A stretch of 64,000 bases of DNA from Streptomyces avicenniae (GCF_000719135.1 NZ_JOEK01000011.1:124001-188000), one strand, 5' to 3'. Positions 24,366-33,926 are shown, numbered from the stretch's first letter. Made by a program: numbers and translations. Notes: generated from the letters alone by a model not told the origin.

Positions 24366-27300
24366 TCACTCCACGACGCTCTCGACGATCACGCCGCCCG
24401 AGCCCGTCGCCGTGCCCTGCGCGGTGCGCAGCTCGACCTCGCCGAACAGCTGCCGGTCCGCGCCCGCCTCGGCCGCCGCCGCGCTGACGGTGACCTCCGC
24501 CGACGCCTCGGCCGACTCGCCGGTGTCCAGGTCGAGGACCTGGTCCTCGTCCACCGCGACCGACCCGAGCAGCGGGCTCAGGTAGGAGTCGTGGTAGGCG
24601 AAGGTGGTGCTGCCGGTCGGGACCGCGTAGCCGTGCACCTCGACGGTGTACGTACCGGCCGCCGGGTCGGTCAGGGAGACGATCTCCTCGGCGCCCGAGC
24701 TGGTGGACTCGCCCACCAGCGTGCCGTCCTGGTAGACGAACAGGTCCAGGTCGGAGCCGGGGTCGGACGGGCTGCCGATGATCGCGTCGAACTGGGAGAC
24801 GCCCTCGCCGAGCACGACCTCCCACGTCTGCCGCTCGCCGTCGCCGATGGTCGGCGTCTCCTCGCGGACCGAGCCCAGCTCACCGGCGGCGAGGCTGCCC
24901 TCGACCGGCGCCAGGTCGTTCGTCAGCGTCCAGGTGACCGGCACGGGCACGCCCGCCTCGGCCTCCTCGACGCGCGCCGTCTCCGGGTCGAACGTGGTGG
25001 ACAGCGCCGTGGAGGTCAGCGTGTAGCGGTTGTCGAGCTGCGGCGTGGTGCGCCGCGCCTCGACCTCGAACTCCCAGACGCCCGGCACCGGGTTGTCGTA
25101 CGACCGCAGGTCGGGACGGCAGGTGTTGGCGGGTGAGGTGTAGTTCGGGTAGCACTGGTTGCTGGCCGAGCTGTCCTCCAGCATCCCGTACGGGTTGATG
25201 GCGATCCAGCGCGTCTGGCTGCCCTGCGCGAGGCCGCTCAGCGACACTTCGAGCGTCCGCGTGCCCTCCGGCACGGTGACGAAGAAGGAGTCGTTGCCGT
25301 TGCGCCTGACCGTGTCGCGGTGCGTGATCGTGTAGTCGGGCGCGGACAGCGCGTCGGGGACGACGACCGTCGCGAGGATCTGGTGGTCGATGCCCCGGGT
25401 CGTGAGGTCGTTCACGGCCAGGATGGCGCTGTGCGCGCCGCCGGAGCCGGGACGCGCCTGGAGCGTGACCGTGACGGGCTGGTTCAGCGGCAGCAGGACG
25501 AGCGGGCTGCCCTGGATGCGCCAGGTGTTCTCGTGGTTGTTGGCCAGCGAGAGCGTGTGCAGCACGCGCCGGTTCGGGCCGGTCGTGCGGGTGATCGTGA
25601 CCTGGTAGCTCTCGCGCTCGCCGACGGCGGGCGCGCTCTCGCGGTCGTAGACGCCGGTGCCGGAGTCGGGCGTGGCCAGGTACTCGGACTGCGCGTGGTC
25701 CACCGGCGCGGTGACGGTGTACTCGTGCGCGGTCGCGCCGCGCGTGATCAGGCTCCACGCGGCCTCGGTGTCCATGAGGCCCGAGCCCTGCTCGTGCGCC
25801 TGCACGCCGCTGATGCGGTTCGCCGAACTGGTCAGCGCGGTGCGCAGGTCGGCGGGGGACAGGTCGATGTTCCGCTGCTGGGCGGCCGAGAGCAGCAGGG
25901 CGGACGCCCCGGCGACCTGCGGGGACGCCATCGACGTGCCCTGGAGCATGCCGTAGCCCGGCGGCAGGGAGTAGCCCGCCTCGGCGACGGCGCTGCCCGC
26001 CTGCCAGGTCGGGATGGAATTGATCGACGCGCCGGGGCCGACGATGGTGGGCTTGAACCCGCCGTCGTCGCGCGGACCCGCCGAGGAGAACGGCATCAGG
26101 TCGTAGGAGGTGCGCACCTCGGCGCCGTAGTTGGCGGCCCAGGTGTCGTCGGAGATGCCCGCGCCGACGGCGACGACCTTCTCGGCGACCGCCGGGTCGC
26201 CGATCGTGTTGACGCCGGGGCCGTCGTTGCCCGCCGAGATGAACAGCTGCACGTCGTACGTGTCGATCAGCTCGGTGTAGAGCCTGGCGCGCGCGTTGTT
26301 GCCGTCGTTCAGCGCCGGGAGGCCGCCGATCGAGACGTTGACGAGGTCCACGTCACGCGTGACGACCAGGTCGATCATGCCTTCGAACAGCGCGGTGTAG
26401 GTGCAGCCCGCGACGAAGAGGCAGGCGCGCGCCGAGACGATGTTGGCGCCGGGCGCCGCGCCGTCCATGGCGCCGCCGAACAGCCCGTTCGCCGACGTGA
26501 TGCCCGCGACGTGCGTGCCGTGCGCGCCGGAGACGATGCCGATGTTGACGAAGTCACGGACCTCGCCGACCCAGTCGCCGCCGTAGGGGTCCATCGGGAC
26601 GTCCTCGCGGATCTCCACGACGAACGGGACGGCCTCGGCGATCGCGGTGGCCGGGTCGTCGGTCCCGAAGGAGGCGACCTGGTGGTCCTCGCCGTAGGGG
26701 GACAGCTCGGTCTCGTCCGTGAAGTCGCCGTCGTTGTCGAGATCGACGCGGACGGTCCCGGCCTCGGGGTCGTAGAGCAGCGCCCAGGCGTCGGTGCTGT
26801 CGCCGTCCCGGTTGAGGTCGCCGCCCGCCTCGCCGCCCGCGACCGACTCGCTGAAGCGGTTGACGAAGTAGGAGCCCTCGGGGGCGGTGTAGGCGCGGCC
26901 CGACCAGGTGAACGCGGGTCCTGAGACGGCCGTCGTCATGGCACGCCAGGTCGCGTCGCCGTCGATGATCGGGTCGGTGGCGGTGACCCAGTCGGTGATC
27001 TTGCGCTCGCCCGTGGTGGTCTCCTGGAGCGCCGGGTGCGCGAGGTCCACGCCGGTGTCGAGGACGCCGATGGTGACGCCGCGCCCGTCGTAGCGCGGGT
27101 TGTGGCGCACGAAGTCCACGGCGCCGGTCTCCCCGGCGGGCTGGTACGGGTTGTTCGCGCGGGTGTTCTCGTCCGGCCCGGGGTAGTCCCCGGCGCCGCT
27201 GCCGCCGCCCGATCCGTGGCCACGGCCGTCGGGCAGCGGGTCGGGGACCGCGATCTCGTCGTTCATGTCGATCGCGTGGACGGAGGACAGGGCGGTGGCC

Positions 27301-27665
27301 TCCGCGATCGCGGCGTCGGCCTTGCCGGTGCGGACGGTGAGCCGCACGTAGCCGATGTCGTCCTGCGTGTACCCGACGGAGGCGCCGGAGAGGTCGCCGA
27401 GGGTGTCGGCCACCTCCTCGGTCTCCCCGGGCTCCGCGGCGATCAGCATGGTGACGTACGGGTCACCCGCCGTCCGTGCCTCGGCCAGGAGCGCGGCGTC
27501 CTGGGTGGAGAACTTCTCGCCGAGCGGCTTGTCCGGCACCGAGCGCGGAGTGTCGTCCGCCGCCAGGGCGGGGACCGCGCCCGTGAGGGCCAGCGCGGCC
27601 ACCAGGCCGGCCGCGAGGGTCACACGGGACAGGGGTGGCAGGGGTGGTCTCAGTGACATGGGCAT
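24366..27665 (-). CDS. Large secreted subtilisin-like serine protease (S8)
   Basis: 1099 residues. A signal peptide (LAAGLVAALALTGAVPALA) is followed by an inhibitor-like propeptide and an S8 catalytic domain with Asp in GVLDTGVDLAHP (about 202), His in HGTHVAGI (about 385) and Ser in GTSMASPQVAGA (about 578). A long acidic insertion with DLNRDGDSTDAW and DLDNDGDFTDE, which look like calcium-binding Asp loops, lies between Asp and His. The C-terminal 450 residues are beta-rich, the last part resembling a bacterial pre-peptidase (PPC) domain. It is exported and self-processed. ATG 27659 is an equally good start. Confidence 0.93.
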   Translation of the reverse strand: MPMSLRPPLPPLSRVTLAAGLVAALALTGAVPALAADDTPRSVPDKPLGEKFSTQDAALLAEARTAGDPYVTMLIAAEPGETEEVADTLGDLSGASVGYTQDDIGYVRLTVRTGKADAAIAEATALSSVHAIDMNDEIAVPDPLPDGRGHGSGGGSGAGDYPGPDENTRANNPYQPAGETGAVDFVRHNPRYDGRGVTIGVLDTGVDLAHPALQETTTGERKITDWVTATDPIIDGDATWRAMTTAVSGPAFTWSGRAYTAPEGSYFVNRFSESVAGGEAGGDLNRDGDSTDAWALLYDPEAGTVRVDLDNDGDFTDETELSPYGEDHQVASFGTDDPATAIAEAVPFVVEIREDVPMDPYGGDWVGEVRDFVNIGIVSGAHGTHVAGITSANGLFGGAMDGAAPGANIVSARACLFVAGCTYTALFEGMIDLVVTRDVDLVNVSIGGLPALNDGNNARARLYTELIDTYDVQLFISAGNDGPGVNTIGDPAVAEKVVAVGAGISDDTWAANYGAEVRTSYDLMPFSSAGPRDDGGFKPTIVGPGASINSIPTWQAGSAVAEAGYSLPPGYGMLQGTSMASPQVAGASALLLSAAQQRNIDLSPADLRTALTSSANRISGVQAHEQGSGLMDTEAAWSLITRGATAHEYTVTAPVDHAQSEYLATPDSGTGVYDRESAPAVGERESYQVTITRTTGPNRRVLHTLSLANNHENTWRIQGSPLVLLPLNQPVTVTLQARPGSGGAHSAILAVNDLTTRGIDHQILATVVVPDALSAPDYTITHRDTVRRNGNDSFFVTVPEGTRTLEVSLSGLAQGSQTRWIAINPYGMLEDSSASNQCYPNYTSPANTCRPDLRSYDNPVPGVWEFEVEARRTTPQLDNRYTLTSTALSTTFDPETARVEEAEAGVPVPVTWTLTNDLAPVEGSLAAGELGSVREETPTIGDGERQTWEVVLGEGVSQFDAIIGSPSDPGSDLDLFVYQDGTLVGESTSSGAEEIVSLTDPAAGTYTVEVHGYAVPTGSTTFAYHDSYLSPLLGSVAVDEDQVLDLDTGESAEASAEVTVSAAAAEAGADRQLFGEVELRTAQGTATGSGGVIVESVVE

Positions 27666-27763
27666 CCTTGTTCGGAATTTCCTGAGCAGGACGACCGGTC
27701 ATCATACGGAAGTGATCAAAGTATGGGGGGACTTGACGAAGAAGATCTTGTCTCCAGAATAAA

Positions 27764-27769
27764 ATTATA
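27764..27769 (-). promoter_or_regulatory. TATAAT -10 box for the subtilase gene in an AT-rich island
   Basis: A perfect TATAAT on the minus strand lies about 100 bases ahead of the protease start, within a stretch (about 27700-27810) that is far richer in A and T than anything else in the window. The expected -35 position reads GTCAGA, which is a weak match, so an activator or other sigma factor may help. Confidence 0.5.
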
Positions 27770-27916
27770 TTCATTTCACGGGGTAATCTGACGAAAAGTC
27801 TGTCCGGGACACCCCGGGAAATGCGCATTGCGCGACGCCCCCGGGAACGGCCCGCACCCCTCCACGGGCCGTGTACACGCGCTTCACGTCAACTCCCCCC
27901 CCGGCCGGGCGGCGCG

Positions 27917-28924
27917 TCAGCGCGGCATCACCACGACATACGTCGCGGGCGGACGCCGCTCCGCCGCCCGCAGCGCGTCCGCCAGCACCGCGGCCTGCCG
28001 CTCCGGCGCGTCCCGCAGCCCCCGCGGCGTCAGCCGCACCACCCCCACCCCGAGCCCCACGAGCGTCTGGTGCAGCCGCAGGTCCCGCGCCCGCCGTTCC
28101 GGATCCAGCTCGGGCCCCGGCACGGGCCCGGGCCGCCACGCGTCGATCCGCACCGCCACCGCCGGGCGCGGCCAGTACGCGTCCACCGTCCCGAGGAACG
28201 GCCCGTCAGGCAGCCACAGCGCCACGTTCCAGCACGGGTCGGGCAGCCCCGCCGCCCGCACCGTCTCCAGCAGCCGCCCCTCGGCCGCCGCGCGCCCCTC
28301 GGCGGGCAGCGTCCGCACCGCCTCCGCCACCACGGGCCGCCCGAGCAGCCCGGCCCACGCCAGCTCCCGCACCACCGCGCGCGGCTCGCAGTGCCCGCCG
28401 CGCACCGCCTCGCCCAGCAGCCGCCGCACCTCGGGCGTCCCGGGCAGATGTGCGATCGCATCGGCCAGCGCGCGCGCCACCGGCGCCACCGGGAAGCCGC
28501 CGACCACCACCGCGCGCGGGAGCGCGGACGTCCGGATCAGCCGCGCCCGCCCCGCCGAACGCAACCGCCGCGTCCTGGGCACCAGCACGTCCACCCGCTC
28601 CGTCGCCGACGACGGCGGCACCGCCGTGAACCCGTGCAGTGCCAGGGCCGCGAGCCCGGTCACGACCGCCTCGCCAGGCCGCCCCCCGGCGTAACAGAGC
28701 GCGGCCCGCACCGTCTCCTCGCCGGTCGGCGGGCCCGCGTGCAGCAGGAAGACGCCGGGCAGCGGCATCTGCCACGGACCACCGGGGCGGCACAACCGCT
28801 GCGCCACCGCCGCCGTCACGCCTCGCTCCCGCAACTGCCGCGCGGACAGCACGCGTTCGGCCACGCCGACCGCGATCCCCGCACCGTCGGGGACGCCGGG
28901 GACCGGCGGGATGTCATCGTTCAT
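27917..28924 (-). CDS. Conserved protein with winged-helix and endonuclease-like regions
   Basis: 335 residues. The N-terminal part (LSARQLRERGVTAAVAQRLCRPG, then MPLPGVFLLHAGPP and VVTGLAALALHGF) resembles the AbiEi-type antitoxin/winged-helix proteins common in actinobacteria. The C-terminal part (VDAYWPRPAVAVRIDAW, then RARDLRLHQTLVGLGVGVVRLTPRGL) resembles the VSR/DUF559 nuclease-like fold, but the usual Asp-Glu catalytic pair is not clear. No matching toxin gene is next to it. Function unknown. Confidence 0.75.
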   Translation of the reverse strand: MNDDIPPVPGVPDGAGIAVGVAERVLSARQLRERGVTAAVAQRLCRPGGPWQMPLPGVFLLHAGPPTGEETVRAALCYAGGRPGEAVVTGLAALALHGFTAVPPSSATERVDVLVPRTRRLRSAGRARLIRTSALPRAVVVGGFPVAPVARALADAIAHLPGTPEVRRLLGEAVRGGHCEPRAVVRELAWAGLLGRPVVAEAVRTLPAEGRAAAEGRLLETVRAAGLPDPCWNVALWLPDGPFLGTVDAYWPRPAVAVRIDAWRPGPVPGPELDPERRARDLRLHQTLVGLGVGVVRLTPRGLRDAPERQAAVLADALRAAERRPPATYVVVMPR

Positions 28925-29020
28925 GCCCGGCCGATTCCCCGCCCGCCCCCGCGGGCCACCTCTGTTACAGACCGGTCGGCAAACCGCGACCCGCCCGGCA
29001 CGCCGCGCCCGGCGCGCGGC

Positions 29021-31615
29021 TCACCGCCGGTCGGCCTCCTGCGCGTGCAGCGCACGGGCCAGGTCGGCGTGCGCCTCCAGGACCAACCGGCGCAGCGCCG
29101 GTGGCGCGTCCTTGTGCGCGGTCAGCCACGCGTCGGCCGCCTCCCGCGTGTCCCGGTCGCCCTGGAGCGCGGGGAACAGGCCCCGGACGACCGCCATCGC
29201 GATCTCGATCGTCCGCGTCCGCCACACCCGCTCGATCATCTCGAAGTACCGCGCGGTGTAGGGGGCCAGCAGCTCCCGCTGCCCCGGCTGCGCGAAGCCG
29301 TCGATCGTGGCCTCGACCAGCGCGTTGGACAGCGCGTCCGACTCCACGACGTCCTGCCACGCCCGCGCCTTCACCTCGGCCGAGGGGCGCGCCGCCAGGC
29401 AGCGGACCTGATGACGCTTGCCCGACGCCGTGTCGTCGCGGGCCAGTTCGGCGTCCAGCCCCTCCTCACCGACGCGCCCGGCGGCGGCGAGCGCCGCGAG
29501 GAACGTCCAGCGCAGCTCCTGGTCCACGTCGAGGCCGTCGATCCTGGCCGTGCCCGCCAGCAGGCCGTCCAGCAGGAGCAGGTCGGCCTCCGAGACGGCC
29601 GTCGAGGCGAGGAAACGGGCCCAGGCGAGCTGGTGGTCGCTGCCGGGCGCCGCCCTGCGCAGCTCGGTGAGCGCCACGCCCGACAGCTCGGCGCCCGCCG
29701 CCGCGCGCCGCTCCGGCGCGGTGTAGTGGTCGCGCGCCGTCAGGGCCCACGCGTGGACCATCTGGAGCACGCCGATCTGGCTCTCCGCGCCGCTGAAGTC
29801 GCGCACGAGACCGAGGAAGTCGCGGGCGGGCAGCAGCCCGTCGCGCGTCAGGTTCCACAGCGCCGACCAGCACAGGGCGCGCGCCAGCGGGTCCTCGATC
29901 CCGCCGAGCCCGGCGAGCAGCGTGTCCAGCGAGTCGGCGTCGAAGCGCGCCTTGCAGTAGGTCAGGTCCTCGTCGTTGACGAGGATCAGCTCGGGCCGCT
30001 CCTCGCCCGCCAGCTCCGCGACGACCGTGCGCGGCCCCGTCACGTCCGCCTCGGCCCGCGCGTACCGCAGCAGCGGGCCGCGCCCGTCCGCGCGGCGGTA
30101 CAGCCCGACGGCCACGCGGTGCGGGCGCAGCGTCGGGTGGGACGCGGGCGCCTCCTGCCGTACGGCCAGCTCGGTGATCCTGCCGTCCGCGCCGTACAGG
30201 GCCTCGGGCGTCAGGGAGTTGACGCCCGCCGTCTGGAGCCAGGACTCGGCCCAGCCCGCCATGTCGCGCCCCGAGGTCTCGGCCAGCACCGACAGCAGGT
30301 CGGCGAGCCGGGTGTTGCCGTACGCGTGGCGCTGGAAGTAGCGGCGCGCGCCGTCGAGGAACGCGTCGCGGCCCACGTAGGCGACCAGTTGCTTGAGGAC
30401 GCTGGCGCCCTTGGCGTAGGTGATGCCGTCGAAGTTGAGCTTCGCGTCCTGGAGGTCACGGATGTCGGCGGTGACCGGGTGCGTGGAGGGCAGCTGGTCG
30501 GCCCGGTAGGCCCACGCCTTGCGCCGGTTGGCGAACGAGATCCAGCCCTCGTCGAAGCGTGTCGCCTCCACGAGGGACAGGGCGCCCATGAAGTCGGCGA
30601 ACGACTCCTTGAGCCACAGGTCGTCCCACCACTCCATCGTCACGAGGTCGCCGAACCACATGTGCGCCATCTCGTGCAGCACCGTGCTGGCGCGGCCGTG
30701 GTAGGCGGCGCGCGTCGTCCGGCCGCGGAAGACGTACTCCTCGCGGAACGTGACGAGACCCGGGTTCTCCATCGCGCCGAGGTTGTACTCCGGCACGAAC
30801 GCCTGGTCGTACTTGCCGAAGGGGTAGGGGTATCCGAAGTGCTCGTGGAAGAAGTCGAGGCCCTGCTTGGTCACGAGGAAGACGTCGTCCGCGTCGAAGT
30901 GCCGCGCGAGCCCCTTGCGGCACAGCGCGCCGAGGGGGATCTCCAGCGTGCTCCCGTCGGGCAGTTCGCGCGTGTAGTGGTCCGCGACGTAGTGGTACGG
31001 CCCGGCGAGCACCGCCGTGATGTAGGTGGAGATCGGGCGGGTCTCGGCGAACGTCCAGGTGGCCGCGTCGGTGCCCGGCAGCTCCTCGCGCGACTCCTCG
31101 GCGCCGTTGCTGAGCACGGTCCAGTGTGCGGGCGCGGTGACGCGGAAGCGGTAGGGGGCCTTCAGGTCGGGCTGCTCGAAGTTCGCGAACACCCGCCGCG
31201 CGTCGGCCGGTTCGTACTGCGTGTAGAGGTAGGTCTCGCCGTCCTCCGGGTCGGAGAAGTGGTGCAGGCCCTCGCCGGTGCGGCTGTAGGCGCAGCTCGC
31301 GTCCACGACGAGCGTGTTCTCCCGCTCCAGCCCCCGCAGCGTCACCCTGCTGCCGTCGAAGACGCGGTCGGGCGGCAGGTCGCGCCCGTTCAGCGTGACG
31401 GAGTGGACGTGCGGCGCCAGGAGGTCGGCGAAGCTGTCGGCGCCCTCCTCCGTACAGGAGAAGCGGATCGTGGTCGTGGACCTGAAGGTCCGTGGTCCCG
31501 GCCCCTGGGCCGGGCCGACGGCCGAGCGGAGGTCGAGCGCCACCTCGTAGCCGTGCACGCGCAGGCGACGCGCCCGCTCGCGGGCCTCGTCGCGTGTCAG
31601 GTTCTCTCCGGGCAC
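29021..31615 (-). CDS. pepN: Aminopeptidase N, M1 family (second copy)
   Basis: 864 residues from GTG 31615, chosen because VPGENLTRDEARERARRL lines up with the start of the other PepN and GAGGAAG precedes it; the open frame continues further upstream but without support. GAMENPG is at about 280, zinc motif HEMAHMWFGDL at about 315, third ligand in LKESFADF. The whole length is similar to the first copy, so this is a paralogue and not a fragment. It is divergent from the reductase gene downstream at 31757. The two enzymes probably differ in side-chain preference. Confidence 0.95.
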   Translation of the reverse strand: MPGENLTRDEARERARRLRVHGYEVALDLRSAVGPAQGPGPRTFRSTTTIRFSCTEEGADSFADLLAPHVHSVTLNGRDLPPDRVFDGSRVTLRGLERENTLVVDASCAYSRTGEGLHHFSDPEDGETYLYTQYEPADARRVFANFEQPDLKAPYRFRVTAPAHWTVLSNGAEESREELPGTDAATWTFAETRPISTYITAVLAGPYHYVADHYTRELPDGSTLEIPLGALCRKGLARHFDADDVFLVTKQGLDFFHEHFGYPYPFGKYDQAFVPEYNLGAMENPGLVTFREEYVFRGRTTRAAYHGRASTVLHEMAHMWFGDLVTMEWWDDLWLKESFADFMGALSLVEATRFDEGWISFANRRKAWAYRADQLPSTHPVTADIRDLQDAKLNFDGITYAKGASVLKQLVAYVGRDAFLDGARRYFQRHAYGNTRLADLLSVLAETSGRDMAGWAESWLQTAGVNSLTPEALYGADGRITELAVRQEAPASHPTLRPHRVAVGLYRRADGRGPLLRYARAEADVTGPRTVVAELAGEERPELILVNDEDLTYCKARFDADSLDTLLAGLGGIEDPLARALCWSALWNLTRDGLLPARDFLGLVRDFSGAESQIGVLQMVHAWALTARDHYTAPERRAAAGAELSGVALTELRRAAPGSDHQLAWARFLASTAVSEADLLLLDGLLAGTARIDGLDVDQELRWTFLAALAAAGRVGEEGLDAELARDDTASGKRHQVRCLAARPSAEVKARAWQDVVESDALSNALVEATIDGFAQPGQRELLAPYTARYFEMIERVWRTRTIEIAMAVVRGLFPALQGDRDTREAADAWLTAHKDAPPALRRLVLEAHADLARALHAQEADRR

Positions 31616-31756
31616 TGCGTGCTTCCTCTCCTCGCTCGTCGGCGCGTGCCAGCATGTCACGCGCGGTGCCCGACCCGCACAACGGAATGCGGGGGCGCGC
31701 GGCATCGTTGAGCACCGGAGATCCGTCCCCGCATTCCCACGGCCGAGGAGCCTGAT

Positions 31757-32386
31757 ATGTCCGACAAGACGCCCGCCGACTTCTGGTTCGACCCGCTGTG
31801 CCCGTGGGCGTGGATGACGTCCCGCTGGATGCTTGAGGTCGAGAAGGTGCGTCCGGTCGAGGTGCGCTGGCACGTGATGAGCCTCGCCGTCCTCAACGAG
31901 AACCGGCTCGACGAGATGCCGGAGCAGTACGCCGAGGCGATGCGCGCCGCCTGGGGGCCGGTGCGGGTGTGCATCGCCGCCGAGCGTGAGCACGGGAGCG
32001 AGGTCCTCGGCCCGCTGTACACGGCGCTCGGCACCCGCTTCCACCCGCAGGGCCTGGAGAAGAGCCGCGAGACGATCGTCGCCGCCCTGACCGAGGCGGG
32101 GCTGCCCGCCGAGCTGGCCGACGCCGCCGACTCGGACGCGTACGACGCGGAGCTGCGCGCCTCGCACAAGGCGGGCATCGACCTGGTCGGCCAGGACGTC
32201 GGCACCCCGGTCATCGCCGTGCCGGGCGCGGACGGCCGGCAGCTCGCGTTCTTCGGCCCCGTGGTCACCCCCGCGCCCAAGGGCGAGGCGGCGGCCCGGC
32301 TGTGGGACGGCACCCTGCTGGTGGCGGCCACGCCGGGCTTCTACGAGATCAAGCGCACCCGCGACGTCGGCCCGCAGTTCGACTGA
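31757..32386 (+). CDS. DsbA-fold mycothiol-dependent reductase, Rv2466c family
   Basis: 209 residues. The start ADFWFDPLCPWAWMTSRW, the HVMSLAVLNENR segment, DVGTPVIAV (cis-Pro loop) and the PQFD end match the Rv2466c/FrnE-like family, which in M. tuberculosis reduces substrates, including nitro prodrugs, with mycothiol. The usual CPWC active site reads CPWA here, leaving one catalytic Cys; a monothiol mechanism with mycothiol is therefore likely. ATG 31757 is 141 bases from the divergent second pepN. A strong terminator follows. Confidence 0.88.
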   Translation: MSDKTPADFWFDPLCPWAWMTSRWMLEVEKVRPVEVRWHVMSLAVLNENRLDEMPEQYAEAMRAAWGPVRVCIAAEREHGSEVLGPLYTALGTRFHPQGLEKSRETIVAALTEAGLPAELADAADSDAYDAELRASHKAGIDLVGQDVGTPVIAVPGADGRQLAFFGPVVTPAPKGEAAARLWDGTLLVAATPGFYEIKRTRDVGPQFD

Positions 32387-32402
32387 GCCGGGCCGCGCGA
32401 CA

Positions 32403-32443
32403 CGGCCGGTCCCCGCGCGATGCCTCCGCGCGGGGACCGGCCG
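32403..32443. terminator. Bidirectional terminator between the reductase gene and sodF
   Basis: A 16-base-pair perfect stem, CGGCCGGTCCCCGCGC with GCGCGGGGACCGGCCG, 9-base loop, followed by CTTTCCC. It lies between two convergent genes. Confidence 0.85.
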
Positions 32444-32529
32444 CTTTCCCGTCCGTCTGTCCGAGGATCGGTCGATCCGGTGAGAAGACGATCAGACGGC
32501 CGGGGGTCCCTGGGGTGCCTGACCCGACG

Positions 32530-33171
32530 TCAGGGGACGAGCAGCACCCCGGTCGCGCGCGTCTTCGCGGTCGCGTAACGGGTCTGCACGTCCTGCCAGT
32601 TCACCACGCGCCACATCGCCTCGACGAAGTCCACCTTCTGGTTGCGGTACTGGAGGTAGAAGGCGTGCTCCCAGGCGTCGAAGACGAGGAGCGGAATCGC
32701 GCCCTGGCCGACGTTCCCCTGGTGGTCGTACACCTGCTCGACGACCAGCCGCGCGCTCAGCGGCTCGAACGCCAGCACGCCCCAGCCCGAGCCCTGCGTC
32801 GTCGCGGCGGCCTTGGACAGCTGCGCCTTGAACCGGCCGAACGAGCCGAACGACTCGGCGATCGCGTCCGCCAGCTCGCCCGTGCCGTCCGCCTCCAGCG
32901 GCTCCCCGCCGCCGTCGCCCGTCATGTTCTGCCAGTAGATGGAGTGGAGGATGTGGCCGGAGAGGTGGAACGCGAGGTTCTTCTCCAGCCCGGTGATGGC
33001 CCCCCACTGGTCCTTGTCGCGGGCTTCCGCCAGCTGTTCCAGGGTGTCGTTCGCGCCCTTGACGTAGCCCGCATGGTGCTTGTCGTGGTGCAGCTCGATG
33101 ATCTCGCCGCTGATCACCGGCTCCAAGGCGACGTAGTCGTAGGGGAGTTCGGGGAGGCTGTAGGTGGCCAT
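32530..33171 (-). CDS. sodF: Iron (or iron/zinc) superoxide dismutase
   Basis: 213 residues, typical length. Metal ligands are seen in [12 protein letters not shown] (His), [11 protein letters not shown] (His), and the signature [11 protein letters not shown] (Asp, His). It converts superoxide to hydrogen peroxide and oxygen in the cytoplasm. Start ATG 33171 gives [13 protein letters not shown]; an ATG six codons earlier is possible. In Streptomyces sodF is repressed by nickel-bound Nur when nickel SOD can replace it, and a Nur-like box lies just upstream. No sodN is in the window. Confidence 0.95.
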   Translation of the reverse strand: MATYSLPELPYDYVALEPVISGEIIELHHDKHHAGYVKGANDTLEQLAEARDKDQWGAITGLEKNLAFHLSGHILHSIYWQNMTGDGGGEPLEADGTGELADAIAESFGSFGRFKAQLSKAAATTQGSGWGVLAFEPLSARLVVEQVYDHQGNVGQGAIPLLVFDAWEHAFYLQYRNQKVDFVEAMWRVVNWQDVQTRYATAKTRATGVLLVP

Positions 33172-33192
33172 GCCGTTGCCCATCTCCATTAG

Positions 33193-33209
33193 TTGCGAGT
33201 CAGTTGCAA
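33193..33209 (-). promoter_or_regulatory. Nur box (nickel-dependent repressor site) ahead of sodF
   Basis: TTGCGA-GTCAG-TTGCAA matches the Nur consensus tTGCaa-N5-ttGCAA that I recall for Streptomyces, with one differing base. It lies 22 bases before the sodF start, and a TTGACG hexamer on the minus strand at 33241-33246 with TGCTAG at 33217-33222 would put the transcription start next to the box. Confidence 0.65.
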
Positions 33210-33350
33210 CAACACGCTAGCAGCAGCAACGCGGCGATGTCGTCAAACTCACGCCGGGCCGAGGCCCCGCGTCCGCTAGCGTCACCGTGACGTCAAGTCA
33301 GCGGGCCCCCGGGCCCGGCCCTTCCCGTCACCGTCCCCAGGAGAATCCCC

Positions 33351-33926
33351 ATGAGCACAGCCGTTCTGGCCGATCTGCTCCCCGCCGCCACGGCGCCCCG
33401 CGCCCGGGTACGCGACGCGGCGCTCGTCGTCGGCGGCGCGGTCCTCACCGGCATCGCCGCCCAGCTGACCCTGCCCGTGCCCGGCTCGCCCGTGCCCGTC
33501 ACAGGACAGACCTTCGCCGCGCTGCTCGTCGGCGCCTCCCTCGGCGCGAGCCGTGGCCTCGCCTCGATGGTGCTCTACGCCCTCGTCGGCATGGCGGGCG
33601 TGCCCTGGTTCCAGGGCGGCACCTCGGGCCCCGGCGGCGCGACCTTCGGCTACATCATCGGCATGGCGCTCGCCGCCTGGGCCGTCGGCGCCCTCGCCGG
33701 ACGCGGCGGCGACCGCACCGTCCTGCGCACGGCGGGCACGATGGTGGTCGGCACCGCGCTCACCTACGGCGTCGGCGTCCCCTACCTCGCGCTCGACGCG
33801 GGCATGAGCCTGTCGGAGGCCGCCGCGGCCGGGCTCGTCCCCTTCCTCATCGGCGACGCCCTCAAGGCCGCGCTGGCGATGGGAGCCCTCCCCACGGCCT
33901 GGCGTCTCGCCGGCCGACGGCCGTGA
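33351..33926 (+). CDS. bioY: Biotin transporter BioY (ECF S component)
   Basis: 191 residues, an integral membrane protein with about six hydrophobic segments and the BioY features LTLPVPGSPVPVTGQTFAAL near the N-terminus and LIGDALKAALAMG at the end. It binds biotin in the membrane and imports it, alone or with a shared ECF energy module that is not encoded here. ATG 33351 has AGGAG in front. It is divergent from sodF, and the rpiB gene follows after 13 bases, which may mean co-transcription. Confidence 0.93.
   Translation: MSTAVLADLLPAATAPRARVRDAALVVGGAVLTGIAAQLTLPVPGSPVPVTGQTFAALLVGASLGASRGLASMVLYALVGMAGVPWFQGGTSGPGGATFGYIIGMALAAWAVGALAGRGGDRTVLRTAGTMVVGTALTYGVGVPYLALDAGMSLSEAAAAGLVPFLIGDALKAALAMGALPTAWRLAGRRP

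Noticed and set aside
31616..32167. Extra N-terminal 184 codons joined to the second pepN
   Set aside because: The GTG at 31615 has a ribosome site and aligns with the other PepN; the extension crosses the divergent reductase gene.
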